Notes: generated by a model from the sequence alone, not told the origin. Positions 6,664 through 16,689 are shown, numbered from the stretch's first letter. The stretch is DNA of 64,000 bases from Sulfurimicrobium lacus (GCF_011764585.1 NZ_AP022853.1:1533501-1597500), one strand, 5' to 3'. A program made the numbers and translations.

Positions 6664-8046
6664 ATGGAATACGAAGTCATCGACACACAGGTTTCACCCA
6701 CCGGCCGCCTGGAGATTCTGTCCAGAACCGAGGCCGCCAAGCTGCTCGATATCGGGCATGGCGGCTTGCACCAGCTTTATCGCGACTGCTCGCTGGCAGT
6801 GCTCAATTGCGGCAATGAACTCGACGACGGCAAGGAGTTGCTGGAGCGTTACCGCGACTTCGACATCCGCATCATGCAACGCCAGCGCGGCATCAAGCTC
6901 GACATCAAAGGCGCGCCCGCGAGCGCCTTCGTCGACGGCAAAATGATCACGGGCATACGGGAGCACCTGTTCGCCGTGCTGCGCGACGTCATCTACGTCA
7001 GCGAAGAGATCCGGGGTAACCCGCGCTTCGCCCTCGACACCTCGGGCGGCGTTACCGACGCGGTGTTTCACATTCTGCGCAATGCCTCCGTGCTGCAGCC
7101 GAGGACCGATCCCAACCTGGTGGTCTGCTGGGGCGGGCATTCGGTCGGCCGCGAGGAATACGAGTACACCAAAGTGATCGGCTACCAGCTGGGTCTGCGC
7201 GGCCTCGATATTTGCACCGGTTGCGGCCCGGGAGCCATGAAGGGGCCGATGAAGGGCGCCGCCATCGCCCACGCCAAACAGCGCATCGGGACCGGGCGCT
7301 ATATCGGCTTTACCGAGCCGGGCATCATCGCCGCCGAAGCGCCGAATCCGATCGTCAACGAACTGGTGATTTTTCCCGATGTCGAGAAGCGCCTGGAGGC
7401 GTTCGTCCGCGCCGGACACGGCTTCGTCGTCTTTCCCGGCGGCGCCGGAACGGCGGAGGAAATCCTCTATATCCTCGGGGTCCTTCTCCATCCGAGCAAC
7501 GCCGATGTGCCCTTTCCCCTCGTATTTACCGGGCCCAAGAGCGCAGAGAATTACTTCCGGCAGATCGACCAGTTCGTCGGCGCAACCCTCGGCGTCGAAG
7601 CCCAGCGGCTGTACAAGATCATCATCGACGACCCGGTGCAGGTGGCGCGGGAAATCCAGGCCGGCATCAAGCTGGTGCGCAATTTCCGCAAACAGCAGCG
7701 GGATTCCTATTACTTCAATTCCATGCTCAAGATCGAGCATGATTTTCAGCGTCCCTTCCACCCCAGCCACGAGAACATGCGGAAGCTGAAACTGCACAGG
7801 AACCAGCCGCGGCACACCCTCGCGGCCAACCTGCGGCGCGCCTTCTCAGGTGTCGTCGCCGGCAACGTCAAGAACGAGGGCATACGCGAGATAGAAAAAC
7901 ACGGCAGCTTCGAAATCCAGGGTGACGCGGCAATCATGGGTCCGATGGATGCCCTGTTGGCATCGTTCGTCGCCCAGCAACGCATGAAACTCTCGAGCAA
8001 GAAATACAACCCGTGCTACCGCATCGTTGCCGAGACCGCCGCCTGA
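6664..8046 (+). CDS. ppnN: Pyrimidine/purine nucleotide 5'-monophosphate nucleosidase (PpnN/YgdH, LOG family)
   Basis: With ATG 6664 the protein is 460 residues, close to E. coli PpnN (454), and its N-terminal stretch aligns with that family (LYRDCSLAVLNCGN, then REHLFAVLRD). A GTG at 6604 would add 20 residues without similarity. The LOG core has the PGGAGTAEE motif and GCGPGAMKGPMKGA. PpnN cleaves nucleoside monophosphates to base plus ribose 5-phosphate and in E. coli is tuned by (p)ppGpp. It is transcribed away from the TA genes and followed by a small gene and a terminator. Confidence 0.92.
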   Translation: MEYEVIDTQVSPTGRLEILSRTEAAKLLDIGHGGLHQLYRDCSLAVLNCGNELDDGKELLERYRDFDIRIMQRQRGIKLDIKGAPASAFVDGKMITGIREHLFAVLRDVIYVSEEIRGNPRFALDTSGGVTDAVFHILRNASVLQPRTDPNLVVCWGGHSVGREEYEYTKVIGYQLGLRGLDICTGCGPGAMKGPMKGAAIAHAKQRIGTGRYIGFTEPGIIAAEAPNPIVNELVIFPDVEKRLEAFVRAGHGFVVFPGGAGTAEEILYILGVLLHPSNADVPFPLVFTGPKSAENYFRQIDQFVGATLGVEAQRLYKIIIDDPVQVAREIQAGIKLVRNFRKQQRDSYYFNSMLKIEHDFQRPFHPSHENMRKLKLHRNQPRHTLAANLRRAFSGVVAGNVKNEGIREIEKHGSFEIQGDAAIMGPMDALLASFVAQQRMKLSSKKYNPCYRIVAETAA

Positions 8047-8077
8047 TCACGCGCCAATCGCACCACAGGAGAAGAGC

Positions 8078-8356
8078 ATGTCCAAGAAACGGTTCCACTG
8101 CCAAGTGGTTACTCACGAAGGCATCAAGAGCATCAGCATCACCGATGACGCACACCACTTCTGCATTACATTGGAAGACGCAGCCAGTCGACTCGCCGCC
8201 CTGAAAGAAGCCATCGCCATCGGCAAATATCCTATCGCCATGGAACTGGTGAACTCCTGTGCCAAATTGATGCCCGGACCAACCGTGAAATATTACGTCA
8301 CGCAACACGACGCCGAGAAGTTTGCCCATTCGCTGGATAAAGCCTTGCACCATTGA
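8078..8356 (+). CDS. Small hypothetical protein downstream of ppnN
   Basis: A 92-residue basic protein that I do not recognise. ATG 8078 is preceded by an AGGAGAAG ribosome site, which supports this start over upstream in-frame options. It is rich in His and Lys, with a probable central helix (DAASRLAALKEAIAIG) and no signal peptide or membrane segment. It lies 31 bases after ppnN and before a terminator, so the two genes probably share a transcript. No function is proposed. Confidence 0.8.
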   Translation: MSKKRFHCQVVTHEGIKSISITDDAHHFCITLEDAASRLAALKEAIAIGKYPIAMELVNSCAKLMPGPTVKYYVTQHDAEKFAHSLDKALHH

Positions 8357-8380
8357 GATGTAGTAAGCACACAAAAATGA

Positions 8381-8407
8381 AAGCCTCGCAGGGATGCGAG
8401 GCTTTTT
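8381..8407 (+). terminator. Rho-independent terminator after the ppnN transcript
   Basis: The stem AAGCCTCGCA/TGCGAGGCTT encloses a short GGA loop and is followed by a T run. It ends the ppnN and small-protein transcript. Confidence 0.85.
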
Positions 8408-8683
8408 GTTTGTGGGATTTTCAATGTGACGGCAAGCAGTCCTTTAGTGGCAGCATGGCTCGAACGTCAGCTTCTCAACCTGGCGAATTCACCCTATCGA
8501 CCCTTTTCAGCCGGTCATTGCTTTCTCGCCGAAGGTCCGTTCAGCAGCAAGAATCAGTCATCACAACGCAGAGTTAACCAGCAGGCCGGCAGACACCGGA
8601 GAAACGAAGTGACCAACGAACATGAACCACAAGGCGTTGAAACGGCTGCATACGGCCTGTCTGAATTGAACGTCGGGTTGGGG

Positions 8684-9194
8684 TCAGCCATACGTTGGCG
8701 GCGGCGGAACTTGCTGATGAACACGAAACGTAGTCTTGCATTCTGGGCAAACGTAATGCGCGCTCGCATCGCCTCCGACCGATCCGACTGGCTGCAACGT
8801 TTCAATCCTCTTGTCCCCGTAACATTTCGTGCAAACATAATGCGGCGGTTCGCCGTTGCTCATGGATTTTTTAAGTGCATACACGGTTGTTGCTGGGCTC
8901 CCGGAGAATGGATTAACTCTGGCGTATCTCGATTTTTCCTTTTCCCATTCACGTTCGGGTCGGTATTTATGGCGGAAGTACAGCCATGAGCATGTGGCTA
9001 GTACCAAACCTACTACTGCTAGGGCTATGGCTGTTACAAGTTCTTCTCCTGTTGGCTGCGGCAGATATTGCGATAAATATTTACGACCCCACAGGAGGAT
9101 CGAAAATACTAGCGCTCCTGATACTTCCTATCAGCGCTAGGAGTTTTTGTTCTAATACTTTCTGTATCAGGGATGATAACCAGGAAGGAAGCAT
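8684..9194 (-). pseudogene. Membrane-anchored zinc-ribbon protein, apparently frameshifted near 9120
   Basis: The 3' part encodes a membrane helix (AIALAVVGLVLATCSWLYF), a charged linker and a zinc ribbon with two knuckles, CTKC and CPEC. No ATG, GTG or TTG opens this frame ahead of the helix. In the next frame, ATG 9194 has a good GGGAG ribosome site and starts MLPSWLSSLIQKVLEQKLLAL, which would join the membrane frame after a +1 shift at about 9120. The switch lies in a strong hairpin (about 9109-9140). This is either a broken gene, a sequence error or a programmed shift. A TTG at 9007 could start a shorter protein. The product is not recognised by name. Confidence 0.55.
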
Positions 9195-9521
9195 GCGGTT
9201 CTCCCAACAGTTAATCAAGAGACCCATGGGTCCGGACGTTTATTAATGACGGCCATCATGAGATCCTATCGCGATGATTATTAATATTGTTCTTAACAAT
9301 CGGTCTGATTATTACGTTATGAAAAAGGAGACCGGTGAGAAACGTATTATGCTCCTGTTATGGGCGGTTCAGCGAAACTAAGGGTTGTAGCGCCGGAGGC
9401 CACTCTTGGACGGAAAGTGCCGACTAGGCGGTTGGGTGGCTGCTTTTCGCTGCATACCAGACCTTGGTTGGGGACCAGTGTCCGGAGCTGGCTCGTAGCT
9501 GCCGGTCAAATATGCTGCATA
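9195..9521. other. Intergenic region upstream of the zinc-ribbon gene and downstream of the ABC exporter
   Basis: It is AT-rich at 9240-9330, unlike the surrounding GC-rich coding DNA. Short frames on the plus strand lack ribosome sites and family motifs. I see no tRNA, terminator or repeat that I can define. The AT-rich part may hold the promoter of the zinc-ribbon gene. Confidence 0.4.
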
Positions 9522-11327
9522 TTATTCAACATCGAACTGCAGGCGCGCGAGCCGCGCGTACAACCCGCTCTGTTTCCGTAAGTCTTCCGGCGCGCCGGTT
9601 TCGACGATGCGCCCATGCTCCAGCACGATGATCCTGCCCACCTTCTTCACGGTGGCAAGCCGGTGGGCAATGACGATGGTGGTGCGACCCTGCATGGCGG
9701 CGTTCAATCCTTGCTGCACCAGGATTTCGGATTCGGCGTCCAGTGCGCTGGTGGCTTCGTCGAGCAGCAGAAGCGGTGCATTTTTCAGGATCGCACGGGC
9801 GATGGCGATGCGCTGGCGCTGCCCGCCGGACAAGCGGGTGCCGCGTTCGCCGAGGAATGTCCGATAGCCTTCCGGCAGGCGGTTGATGAACTCTTCCACT
9901 TGCGCCAATCTGGCGGCGGCCATGACTTCCTCGTCGCTGGCGGTGGGGCGGCCGTAGCGGATATTTTCCAGCGCATTGGCCGAGAAGATCACCGAGTCTT
10001 GCGGCACGATGGCGATCTTGTCTCGCAGTTCGTGCAGCGACAGCTGGCGGATATCCTGCCCGTTGAATCGAATAGTGCCGTTCGTCACGTCGTAGAAACG
10101 CAGCAGGAGCTGGAACAGGGTTGTCTTGCCCGCGCCGGAGGGGCCGACCAGCGCGACGCTCTCGCCGGGTGCGATGTGCAGGCTGATCTCGTCCAGCGCT
10201 GCCGTCTGCATTTGCGACGGGTAGCGGAAGGTGACGTTCTCGAAGCGGATCTCCGCTTTGCCGGGCTGCGGCAGCGCTTGCGGCGCGGCAGCTTCGACGA
10301 CGGTGGGCCTTGCGTTGAGCAATTCCAGCAGGCGCTCGGTTGCGCCGGCCGCACGCATGACGTCGCCCCACACTTCCGCCATGGTGCCCACGCCGCCGGC
10401 GACCAGGACTGCATACAGGACGAACGAAGCTAGTTGTCCGCCCGTCATGCTGCCTTCATGCACCTGCTTGGCCCCGATCCACAGCACGAAAATAATGGAG
10501 CCCATCACGGCCGTGATGATCAGCGCCGTCAGCGCGGCACGCACGCGGGTACGCCGGATCGCGGTCTTGAAGCTCACTTCCGCACGGTCTGCGAAGCGTC
10601 TGGTTTCGCGTGGTTCCTGCGTATAGGCCTGGACCGTCGGAACGGCGTTGAGGATCTCGCCGGCCAGCGCCGAGGCGTCGGCGATTTTGTCCTGGGATTC
10701 ACGCGAGAGCTTTTTGACCTTGCGGCCGATGGCGAAGATGGGCAGCGCCAGCAATGCCATCAGGCCGACATTCAGGGAGAAGAGATAAAAGCTGGTCACC
10801 GCCAGCATGATCATGCCGCCGACAAACTGGAACAGGCTGCGCAAACCCATCGAAATGGAGCTGCCGATCACGGTCTGGATGAGCGTGGTGTCGCCGGTAA
10901 GACGCGACAGCACTTCGCCGGTTTGCAAAGTCTCGAAAAACTGCGGCGACTGCCCCAGCATCCGCGCGTACACCGCGCTGCGCAAATCCGCCGTCACCCG
11001 CTCGCCTACCCAGGTCACGGTGTAATAGCGCGCCGCCACGGACAAGGCCCACAGGCATGCCAGTCCGAACAACGCGGCGAAGTGCCCGTTCAAACTCAGC
11101 GTACCCAACAGACCGCCGCCGGCGCTTTGCCTTTGCCCGAAACCGAAATCGATCAGATCGCGGAACGCCAGCGGCACCAGCAGGATGGTGCCGGAGCCGA
11201 GGCACAAGAGAACGAAAGCCTGCGCGATCCGCCCGCGGTAGGGGCGCAGGAAGGGCCACAGGTCCCAGAGAGAGGATAGCCGCCGGGCGGCGTCGGGCCG
11301 GATCGATGTCGGGGTGGCAATGGGCAT
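9522..11327 (-). CDS. ABC exporter half-transporter, ABCB/MsbA-like (membrane plus ATPase fusion)
   Basis: A 601-residue fusion of a six-helix exporter domain (about 25-330) and an ATPase (about 355-601). The nucleotide site is complete: Walker A GPSGAGKT (395-402), Q-loop, LSGGQ signature (499-503), Walker B LLLLDEATSALD and the H-loop IAHR. It should act as a homodimer exporting a lipid or hydrophobic compound from the inner membrane. Substrate cannot be read; MsbA-type lipid flipping and multidrug export are both possible. It lies between the TA-like genes and the NAD genes and shows no obvious link to either. Confidence 0.88.
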   Translation of the reverse strand: MPIATPTSIRPDAARRLSSLWDLWPFLRPYRGRIAQAFVLLCLGSGTILLVPLAFRDLIDFGFGQRQSAGGGLLGTLSLNGHFAALFGLACLWALSVAARYYTVTWVGERVTADLRSAVYARMLGQSPQFFETLQTGEVLSRLTGDTTLIQTVIGSSISMGLRSLFQFVGGMIMLAVTSFYLFSLNVGLMALLALPIFAIGRKVKKLSRESQDKIADASALAGEILNAVPTVQAYTQEPRETRRFADRAEVSFKTAIRRTRVRAALTALIITAVMGSIIFVLWIGAKQVHEGSMTGGQLASFVLYAVLVAGGVGTMAEVWGDVMRAAGATERLLELLNARPTVVEAAAPQALPQPGKAEIRFENVTFRYPSQMQTAALDEISLHIAPGESVALVGPSGAGKTTLFQLLLRFYDVTNGTIRFNGQDIRQLSLHELRDKIAIVPQDSVIFSANALENIRYGRPTASDEEVMAAARLAQVEEFINRLPEGYRTFLGERGTRLSGGQRQRIAIARAILKNAPLLLLDEATSALDAESEILVQQGLNAAMQGRTTIVIAHRLATVKKVGRIIVLEHGRIVETGAPEDLRKQSGLYARLARLQFDVE

Positions 11328-11481
11328 TAGTGCATGCCCTGACTGGCCGCTGCTTGCCCGATGAAATCGGAACCGCTACACATAAAATGCCCCCTCTTCG
11401 GAATTTTCAACAAGCCTTCCAGGCGAATCTGACCAGCATACTAGTGTAGTGTTGCACAGGCACGATCTCTGAGGTGCCGCT

Positions 11482-12516
11482 TCACGTGTGCATCTCATCC
11501 CCGACGAAGCGCTCCAGAATCTCGAAGTGATCCTCGAACATCTCGGCACGCCTGGCATCCAGGCTGGACACAGGAACCCACATCGCCTCGCCGGCATCGT
11601 CGCCGGCCCGGACTGCCGGGCAGTCTATCATCTCCAGGTCGTAGAAATAGGCCATGGAAAAGGTGCGCCCGCGCGATGAGCGGTCCGGGTGGTCGAACAG
11701 TTCCTTGTCCTTGAGACGGCTTTTCAGATATTCGGGCGGGAGGACGATGTTGGTCTCTTCCGCCAGCTCCCGCAGGGACGCGGCCTCGGCCCGTTCGCGC
11801 GGGTCGACGAAGCCGCCGGGGAGTGCCAGCAGGCCCCGGCCGGGTATGCCCTTGCGGCGGATCAGCAACACCTTGCCGTTGCACCGCACCACCGCGTCGG
11901 CCGTGACGTGCTGCAGGGGGTAGGGTGTCTTGCCCCACCTGGCTTTTTCCTGTTCGACTTTCGCGTACTCGTCCCGGATGCCCTCGAACCAGGGCTGCTT
12001 GCGCAAGTCCGCCATCATTTCCTGTAAGGGTCGCGGCATCCAGCCCGTATCCAGGTCGTCGGCACCCTCGTACCAGGCCTTGCGGATCGCGGTCGAACTC
12101 AGACCGGCTTGATCGCCCATCTCGATCAGCTGCCAGCTTTTGAACAGCTTGAGATAGTAGGACGTGGCGTCCTTGAAGTGGCCGATTAATCCGATGCCGT
12201 TCCTGCCCGCCAGCTCTGTGACCTGCCGCTCCAAGGCGGCGGCCCAGCGCGCGTCGTCGAAGAAATCGCGCATGGGGAGGAAATCAAAGCGGGACAGGGC
12301 GTTGTCGCCGAGATTGGCCCTGATCGCGGCTTGCCACATGGCGATGCGTTCTTCCGTTGTGAACGGATTCTTCGGCGTGCGCGGGCGGTCGGCTGAGCCG
12401 ATTACGATCACCACCCTCCTGCCGCACGCCAGGGCTTCTTTCGCGGTGGCGAAGTGCCCGTTGTGGAGCGGTTCGAAACGGCCCACGTAGACGACGGCTT
12501 CGAGAATTTCATTCAT
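11482..12516 (-). CDS. Bifunctional NMN adenylyltransferase / Nudix hydrolase (NadM-Nudix)
   Basis: A 344-residue two-domain protein. The N-terminal half is a NadM-type nucleotidyltransferase with [10 protein letters not shown] (His18, His21) and SSTAIR, making NAD from NMN and ATP. The C-terminal half is a Nudix domain with [20 protein letters not shown]; its box ends EETNI, so the usual glycine is an asparagine. Such fusions typically hydrolyse ADP-ribose. ATG 12516 has an AAAGGAAA ribosome site and is preferred over a TTG 15 bases upstream. It completes a NAD salvage set with the nicotinamidase, PncB and NadE on the same strand. Confidence 0.9.
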   Translation of the reverse strand: MNEILEAVVYVGRFEPLHNGHFATAKEALACGRRVVIVIGSADRPRTPKNPFTTEERIAMWQAAIRANLGDNALSRFDFLPMRDFFDDARWAAALERQVTELAGRNGIGLIGHFKDATSYYLKLFKSWQLIEMGDQAGLSSTAIRKAWYEGADDLDTGWMPRPLQEMMADLRKQPWFEGIRDEYAKVEQEKARWGKTPYPLQHVTADAVVRCNGKVLLIRRKGIPGRGLLALPGGFVDPRERAEAASLRELAEETNIVLPPEYLKSRLKDKELFDHPDRSSRGRTFSMAYFYDLEMIDCPAVRAGDDAGEAMWVPVSSLDARRAEMFEDHFEILERFVGDEMHT

Positions 12517-12568
12517 GTCGTTTCCTTTCAAGCAAAAGACCGCAGTTCAAGCCACGAGGCCACAGCGA

Positions 12569-12696
12569 TGTAGGGTGGGTTAGGCACGCAGTTTGTGCCG
12601 TAACCCACCAAGCGTGCCGCCAGGCACTCGTTTAAAGGTGTTGTGTTGCTACGCAACGCTTGGTGGGTTACGCAAAAAACGCTAACCCACCCTACA
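12569..12696. repeat. GGGTGGGTTA inverted-repeat element, copy A
   Basis: 128 bases bounded by perfect inverted ends TGTAGGGTGGGTTAG and CTAACCCACCCTACA, with an inner inverted pair AACCCACCAAGCG/CGCTTGGTGGGTT. It has no coding capacity. It fills the gap between nadE and the NadM-Nudix gene. Copy B has the same ends and inner pair. It looks like a non-autonomous, MITE-like or REP-like element. Confidence 0.85.
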
Positions 12697-12705
12697 TTTT
12701 CCAGT

Positions 12706-14376
12706 TCAATATTTTGCCGCCACCGGCATCTGCCGGCCGCTGCCGAAGGCGCGTGCTCGCACCCGGATGATCGGCGGCGCTTGCCGGCGCTTGAACTCGG
12801 ATTTGGCCACCATCTGCCACACCCGCTTGACCAGCGCTTCCTGGCCGTTCGCCAGCAGGTCTGAGACGAAGTGCCTGGCCTGCTGGTATTCCTCGTGCGG
12901 GAGGCGTTCGCCCTCGATCTGGTATTTGAGGATCTCGTCCAGCACCGGGTAGGGCGGCAGGCTGTCCTCGTCCTTCTGGCCGGGCGCCAGTTCGGCGGAA
13001 GGTGCTTTCTCCAGGATGGCGGCGGGGATGGGCGTGGCGGGGAAGCTGCGGTTGATCCACTGCGCCAGCGCGTAGACTTCCGTCTTGTACAAGTCCCCCA
13101 GCGGGTTGAGGCCGCCGTTCATGTCGCCGTACAGGGTGGCGTAGCCCACGCTCATTTCGCTCTTGTTGCCGGTGGAGAGCACCAGCGCGCCGCGGTGGTT
13201 GGAATACGCCATCAAGGCGAGCCCGCGCAGGCGCGCCTGGAGGTTTTCCCGCGTGAGCTTGGAGGGGGCTTCGCCAACCGCCGCTTCGAACGCGCCCAGA
13301 GCCCAGTCGAAGCCCCCGCCGATCGGCCATTCCAACAGCTCGATGGCGAAGTTCTCGCACAGGGCGCGGGAGTCCAGCACGCTGCCGGGCGACGAATACG
13401 GCCCCGGCATGGTGATCGCGGTCACGTTTTCCGGGCCGATGGCCAATGCGGCGAGCGCCAGCACCAGGGCCGAGTCGATGCCGCCGGAACTGCCGACCAC
13501 CACCGTTTTCATGCCGGTCTTGGCCACGTAGTCGCGGATGCCCAGGGTGAGCTGGGCGAACATGAACGCCTCGCGCGTGTCGTCGAAAGGCGCGGCGAGC
13601 GCCGGTGCGAAGCTTCGGGACGGCAGGTCGAATTGCACGCTGCGCAAGTCTTCCGCGAAGCCGGCCATGCGCGCCCGCACTGTGCCGTCGCTGTTGCAGG
13701 CGAAGCTGTGTCCGTCGTACACGATGGAGTCGTTGGCGCCGACCTGGTTCACGTACACCAGGGGCAGGGCGTATTTCGCCGCCAGCCGGGTGAACAGCTG
13801 CTCGCGGCGCTTCGGCTTGCCGATGTCGGAGGGCGAGGCGTTGATGGCGATCACCAGGTCCGCGCCGCGCACGCCTTCCCACGGGTTGGCCTGATATTGC
13901 GCGCCGTCTTCATTCCAGCCGTCCTCGCAGATCAGGAAGCCGATTTTGACCCCGTTGAGCGCCCACACCAGCGACTCGCTGCCCGGCTCGAAGTGGCGCG
14001 CCTCGTCGAAGATGTTGTAGGTCGGCAGCAACTGCTTGTGATACACAGCCGCGATGCGGCCGTTCTCGGCAACCACCAGCGAATTGTAGCGCGGCTTGCC
14101 GTAGCCCTTGGTGCTGGCGGTCGCCGCGCCGAACACCAGGGTGACGCCGATCGCTGCGCTGGCTGTGGCGACCTCGTTCAGCGCCGCTTCCTGGCGCGCG
14201 ACAAACCAGGGCTCGTCGAGCAGGTCCATGGGGTAATAGCCGGTCAGCGCCAGCTCGGAAAAAACCACGATTTCCGCACCCTCCGCCTTTGCCTGCCGCG
14301 CGAACGAGAGCAGCTTCGCGGCGTTGCCCGCGATGTCGCCGACGGTGAAATTGCATTGCGCCAAGGCGATGTTCAT
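12706..14376 (-). CDS. nadE: Glutamine-dependent NAD(+) synthetase
   Basis: 556 residues: an N-terminal carbon-nitrogen hydrolase (glutaminase) with the Glu41-Lys114-Cys150 triad ([22 protein letters not shown]), then an ATP-pyrophosphatase synthetase with SGGIDSA near residue 298. It amidates nicotinate adenine dinucleotide to NAD, taking ammonia from glutamine. ATG 14376 has a GGAG ribosome site and overlaps the pncB stop as ATGA, which decides the start. Length fits the bacterial two-domain family. It works between PncB and the final NAD pool. Confidence 0.95.
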   Translation of the reverse strand: MNIALAQCNFTVGDIAGNAAKLLSFARQAKAEGAEIVVFSELALTGYYPMDLLDEPWFVARQEAALNEVATASAAIGVTLVFGAATASTKGYGKPRYNSLVVAENGRIAAVYHKQLLPTYNIFDEARHFEPGSESLVWALNGVKIGFLICEDGWNEDGAQYQANPWEGVRGADLVIAINASPSDIGKPKRREQLFTRLAAKYALPLVYVNQVGANDSIVYDGHSFACNSDGTVRARMAGFAEDLRSVQFDLPSRSFAPALAAPFDDTREAFMFAQLTLGIRDYVAKTGMKTVVVGSSGGIDSALVLALAALAIGPENVTAITMPGPYSSPGSVLDSRALCENFAIELLEWPIGGGFDWALGAFEAAVGEAPSKLTRENLQARLRGLALMAYSNHRGALVLSTGNKSEMSVGYATLYGDMNGGLNPLGDLYKTEVYALAQWINRSFPATPIPAAILEKAPSAELAPGQKDEDSLPPYPVLDEILKYQIEGERLPHEEYQQARHFVSDLLANGQEALVKRVWQMVAKSEFKRRQAPPIIRVRARAFGSGRQMPVAAKY

Positions 14377-15584
14377 GACGATGTCTCCTCGAAATATTTC
14401 ACGCCGAAAACCTGCGCCAGGTAGGTCAGAAAAGCCCGGTCGCGGCACATCGTCTTGCCCGGGCTGTCGGACAGCTTGGCCACCGGCTGGCCGTTGGCCT
14501 CGACCAGCTTGATCACGATGTTGAGCGCCGCCACCCCCATGTCGTTGCTCAGGTTGGTGCCGATGCCGAAACCGAGGCGGGCTTCATCGCCGAAGCGGGC
14601 ATGTAGCCCCAGTGCCGCCGGCAGCGTCAGCCCGTCGGAAAACACCAGGCGCTTGGTGCCGGGGTCGATGCCCAGCTTGCGGTAGCGGGCGATTGCCTTG
14701 TCGGCCCATGCTACCGGATCGCCGGAATCGTGGCGCAGGCCGTCGAACAGCTTGGCGAAGTACAGGTCGAAATCCGCCAGGAACGCGTCCATGCCCACCA
14801 CGTCGGTCAGCGCGATGCCCAGGTCGCCGCGGTATTCCTGCACCCAGTTCTCCAGCGCCATCTTCTGGAAATCGCGCAACCGGTAGCCCAGCGCCTGGTG
14901 CAGTTGCAGGTACTCGTGCGCCATGGTGCCGATCGGCGGCAGGCCGAGGTCCATCGCCAGCCTCACGTTGCTGGTTCCCTTGAAGAACTGCGGCGCTTCC
15001 TCCGCCAAACGGCTCACCACCTCGCGCTGCCAGTCCCGCCCATAGCGCCGGCGCGTGCCGAAGTCGAAAAACTCGAAGGGAAAGCGGCGCTCGCCCATGC
15101 TGGCCCCAGTATCGCGCAGCAGGGCGATCTTCGCGTCGAGGCGGCGCCGGCCCTCGGCAAGCAAGGGCGCGCTGTCGAAGCTGCTGAAATAGACCTCGTT
15201 GACGATGGCCAGCAGGTAGATCTCGAACAGCATGACATGCACCAGCGGCCCCTTGACGCGGATATCCAGGCCGCCGGCGTCGTTCGCCGCGATCGAGACA
15301 TGGCGCCGCTTGAGGCGGAAATCCTCGAGGAAGTCCACGAAGCTGGGCTTGATGAAGCGCAGGCTGCGCAGATAGTCCAGCTCGGCCGGCTGGAACGTCA
15401 GCGTGCAGAGCGCGTCGACCTGGCGGTTCACCTCGTCGGCGATGCTGGCCAGGGGCATGGCTGTCGCATTCCTGCACTTGAATTCGTATGTCCCCTCCGC
15501 CTCCGGGTGCTTGTGCAACACGGCCTGCAGCATGGTGAACTTGTAAAGGTCGGTGTCCAGCAGGGATTGGATGATGGGGTCCAT
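14373..15584 (-). CDS. pncB: Nicotinate phosphoribosyltransferase
   Basis: 403 residues, full family length. It converts nicotinate, PRPP and ATP to nicotinate mononucleotide. Recognisable pieces are the N-terminal [31 protein letters not shown] with the phosphorylatable His223, and [11 protein letters not shown] 15584 has an AAAGGAG ribosome site. The gene overlaps nadE by four bases and follows the nicotinamidase gene after a repeat-filled gap, giving the order nicotinamidase, PncB, NadE, NadM-Nudix along the minus strand. Regulation by the divergent NrtR-type protein is likely. Confidence 0.95.
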   Translation of the reverse strand: MDPIIQSLLDTDLYKFTMLQAVLHKHPEAEGTYEFKCRNATAMPLASIADEVNRQVDALCTLTFQPAELDYLRSLRFIKPSFVDFLEDFRLKRRHVSIAANDAGGLDIRVKGPLVHVMLFEIYLLAIVNEVYFSSFDSAPLLAEGRRRLDAKIALLRDTGASMGERRFPFEFFDFGTRRRYGRDWQREVVSRLAEEAPQFFKGTSNVRLAMDLGLPPIGTMAHEYLQLHQALGYRLRDFQKMALENWVQEYRGDLGIALTDVVGMDAFLADFDLYFAKLFDGLRHDSGDPVAWADKAIARYRKLGIDPGTKRLVFSDGLTLPAALGLHARFGDEARLGFGIGTNLSNDMGVAALNIVIKLVEANGQPVAKLSDSPGKTMCRDRAFLTYLAQVFGVKYFEETSS

Positions 15585-15618
15585 GGTGACTCCTTTATGC
15601 GGTTCCGCAATCTATCTA

Positions 15619-15759
15619 TGTAGGGTGGGTTAGCGGTTTTTTGCGCTTGTCCTCGGGTGATTTGGCCGGGGGTAACCCACCAAGTGTGCCGTAAGGCACT
15701 CATTAAAAAATGTGTTGAGTTGCTGCGCAACGCCCGGTGGGTTGCTAACCCACCCTACA
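15619..15759. repeat. GGGTGGGTTA inverted-repeat element, copy B
   Basis: 141 bases with the same TGTAGGGTGGGTTAG/CTAACCCACCCTACA ends as copy A and a shared inner part (AACCCACCAAG, GTGCCG, GGCACTC, GTTGCTGCGCAACGC). It ends one base before the stop codon of the nicotinamidase gene and fills the gap to pncB. Confidence 0.85.
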
Positions 15760-16602
15760 TTACATCTGGTCGGTGGAAGACGCGATGCGCATGCCGCGTG
15801 CGGTCATTTCGCGCACGAAATCCTCGCCCAGATGCTCGAAGCCGCTCACCGGGCTGGTGCAATCGGTCAGCAGCACCATTTTCGCGACATTCTGCGCGCC
15901 CAGGCTGTCTGCGATGTCGCGCACGGTGTTGGCCACGCAATGCGACAGCGCTTCGCCCGCGATCAGGATGGTGTCGGCTGCGGCCAGTTTCCCGATCAGC
16001 CTGTCGTTGGTCAGCGTGCCGGGATCGCTCGGGTCAGGGACTTCGGCGCGCACCGCGCTGTAGTGCTCGGTATTGGGGTTTAGCCCCTTGAGCACGAAAT
16101 CTACTGTCTCCAGCCGCTTGTGCGCCCAGGCGTCGAGAGCAGCCGCGACTGCGGCGTGCAGGTTGTGCCCCCAGTGTCCGATCAGGCAGTGCTCCGGCCA
16201 GACGACCAGGGCGTAACGCGCGTTTCGTTCCAGTGCCTTGACATAGGCCAGGCTGCGCGCCTGGCGGGCGGGATCGCTGGCTCGCCATAGCCCGGCGCGC
16301 ACCGCGGCGGCGCTGATCACGGTGAAGGGCGCAGACGCGGCGCCAGCGGCATCGCGCCACCACGACGGGTGCGCGATATCGACCGGGTTGTGCGAGTCCA
16401 GCGTGACGTGGATATCGCACAGCCGGTCGCCGGCGCGTTCGATGAATGCGGCCAGCCGCTTCATGTCGCCGTCCGCGCCGCTCACCGGCAGCGCGGGGCT
16501 CAGCCGCATGCCGCTCTCCAGCAGGGGGCGTTCCCGTTCCGGGATATCGCAAAAATCGTTTTGCGGATCGATTATCAACAGACTGATTCTGGCATTTTCC
16601 AT
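15760..16602 (-). CDS. Nicotinamidase-like cysteine hydrolase (isochorismatase superfamily)
   Basis: 280 residues, longer than a typical PncA (about 210). The triad is visible as Asp12 (IDPQNDF), Lys172 (FVLKG) and Cys222 (EALSHCVANT), with metal-site candidates Asp69 and His71 (LDSHNP) and His78. It would deamidate nicotinamide to nicotinate for PncB, which is encoded next. ATG 16602 follows an AGGAG site. It is the first gene of the NAD salvage run and diverges from nrtR, with two similar palindromic sites between them. Other isochorismatase-fold amidases are possible, but the context supports nicotinamidase. Confidence 0.87.
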   Translation of the reverse strand: MENARISLLIIDPQNDFCDIPERERPLLESGMRLSPALPVSGADGDMKRLAAFIERAGDRLCDIHVTLDSHNPVDIAHPSWWRDAAGAASAPFTVISAAAVRAGLWRASDPARQARSLAYVKALERNARYALVVWPEHCLIGHWGHNLHAAVAAALDAWAHKRLETVDFVLKGLNPNTEHYSAVRAEVPDPSDPGTLTNDRLIGKLAAADTILIAGEALSHCVANTVRDIADSLGAQNVAKMVLLTDCTSPVSGFEHLGEDFVREMTARGMRIASSTDQM

Positions 16603-16648
16603 GATGATGCTCCTCTCGATGGTCGCGACTGCAGAACCACTCTAACAA

Positions 16649-16673
16649 ATATAGTTGCGCACTGCAACTATAT
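16649..16673. promoter_or_regulatory. Candidate NrtR operator 1 (perfect palindrome before the nicotinamidase gene)
   Basis: ATATAGTTGC and GCAACTATAT flank a five-base spacer, 46 bases before the nicotinamidase start. A similar site lies before nrtR. The sequence is a clear palindrome; binding by NrtR is inferred from position and duplication. Confidence 0.65.
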
Positions 16674-16689
16674 AATCATAAAAAACTTC

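Noticed and set aside
8408-8683. Possible integron attC site or remnant gene
   Set aside because: No paired core sites or integrase, and no frame with a start and family pattern.
12569-12696. GGGTGGGTTA elements considered as CRISPR repeats or insertion sequences
   Set aside because: There are only scattered single copies with inverted ends, no spacer pattern and no transposase gene.
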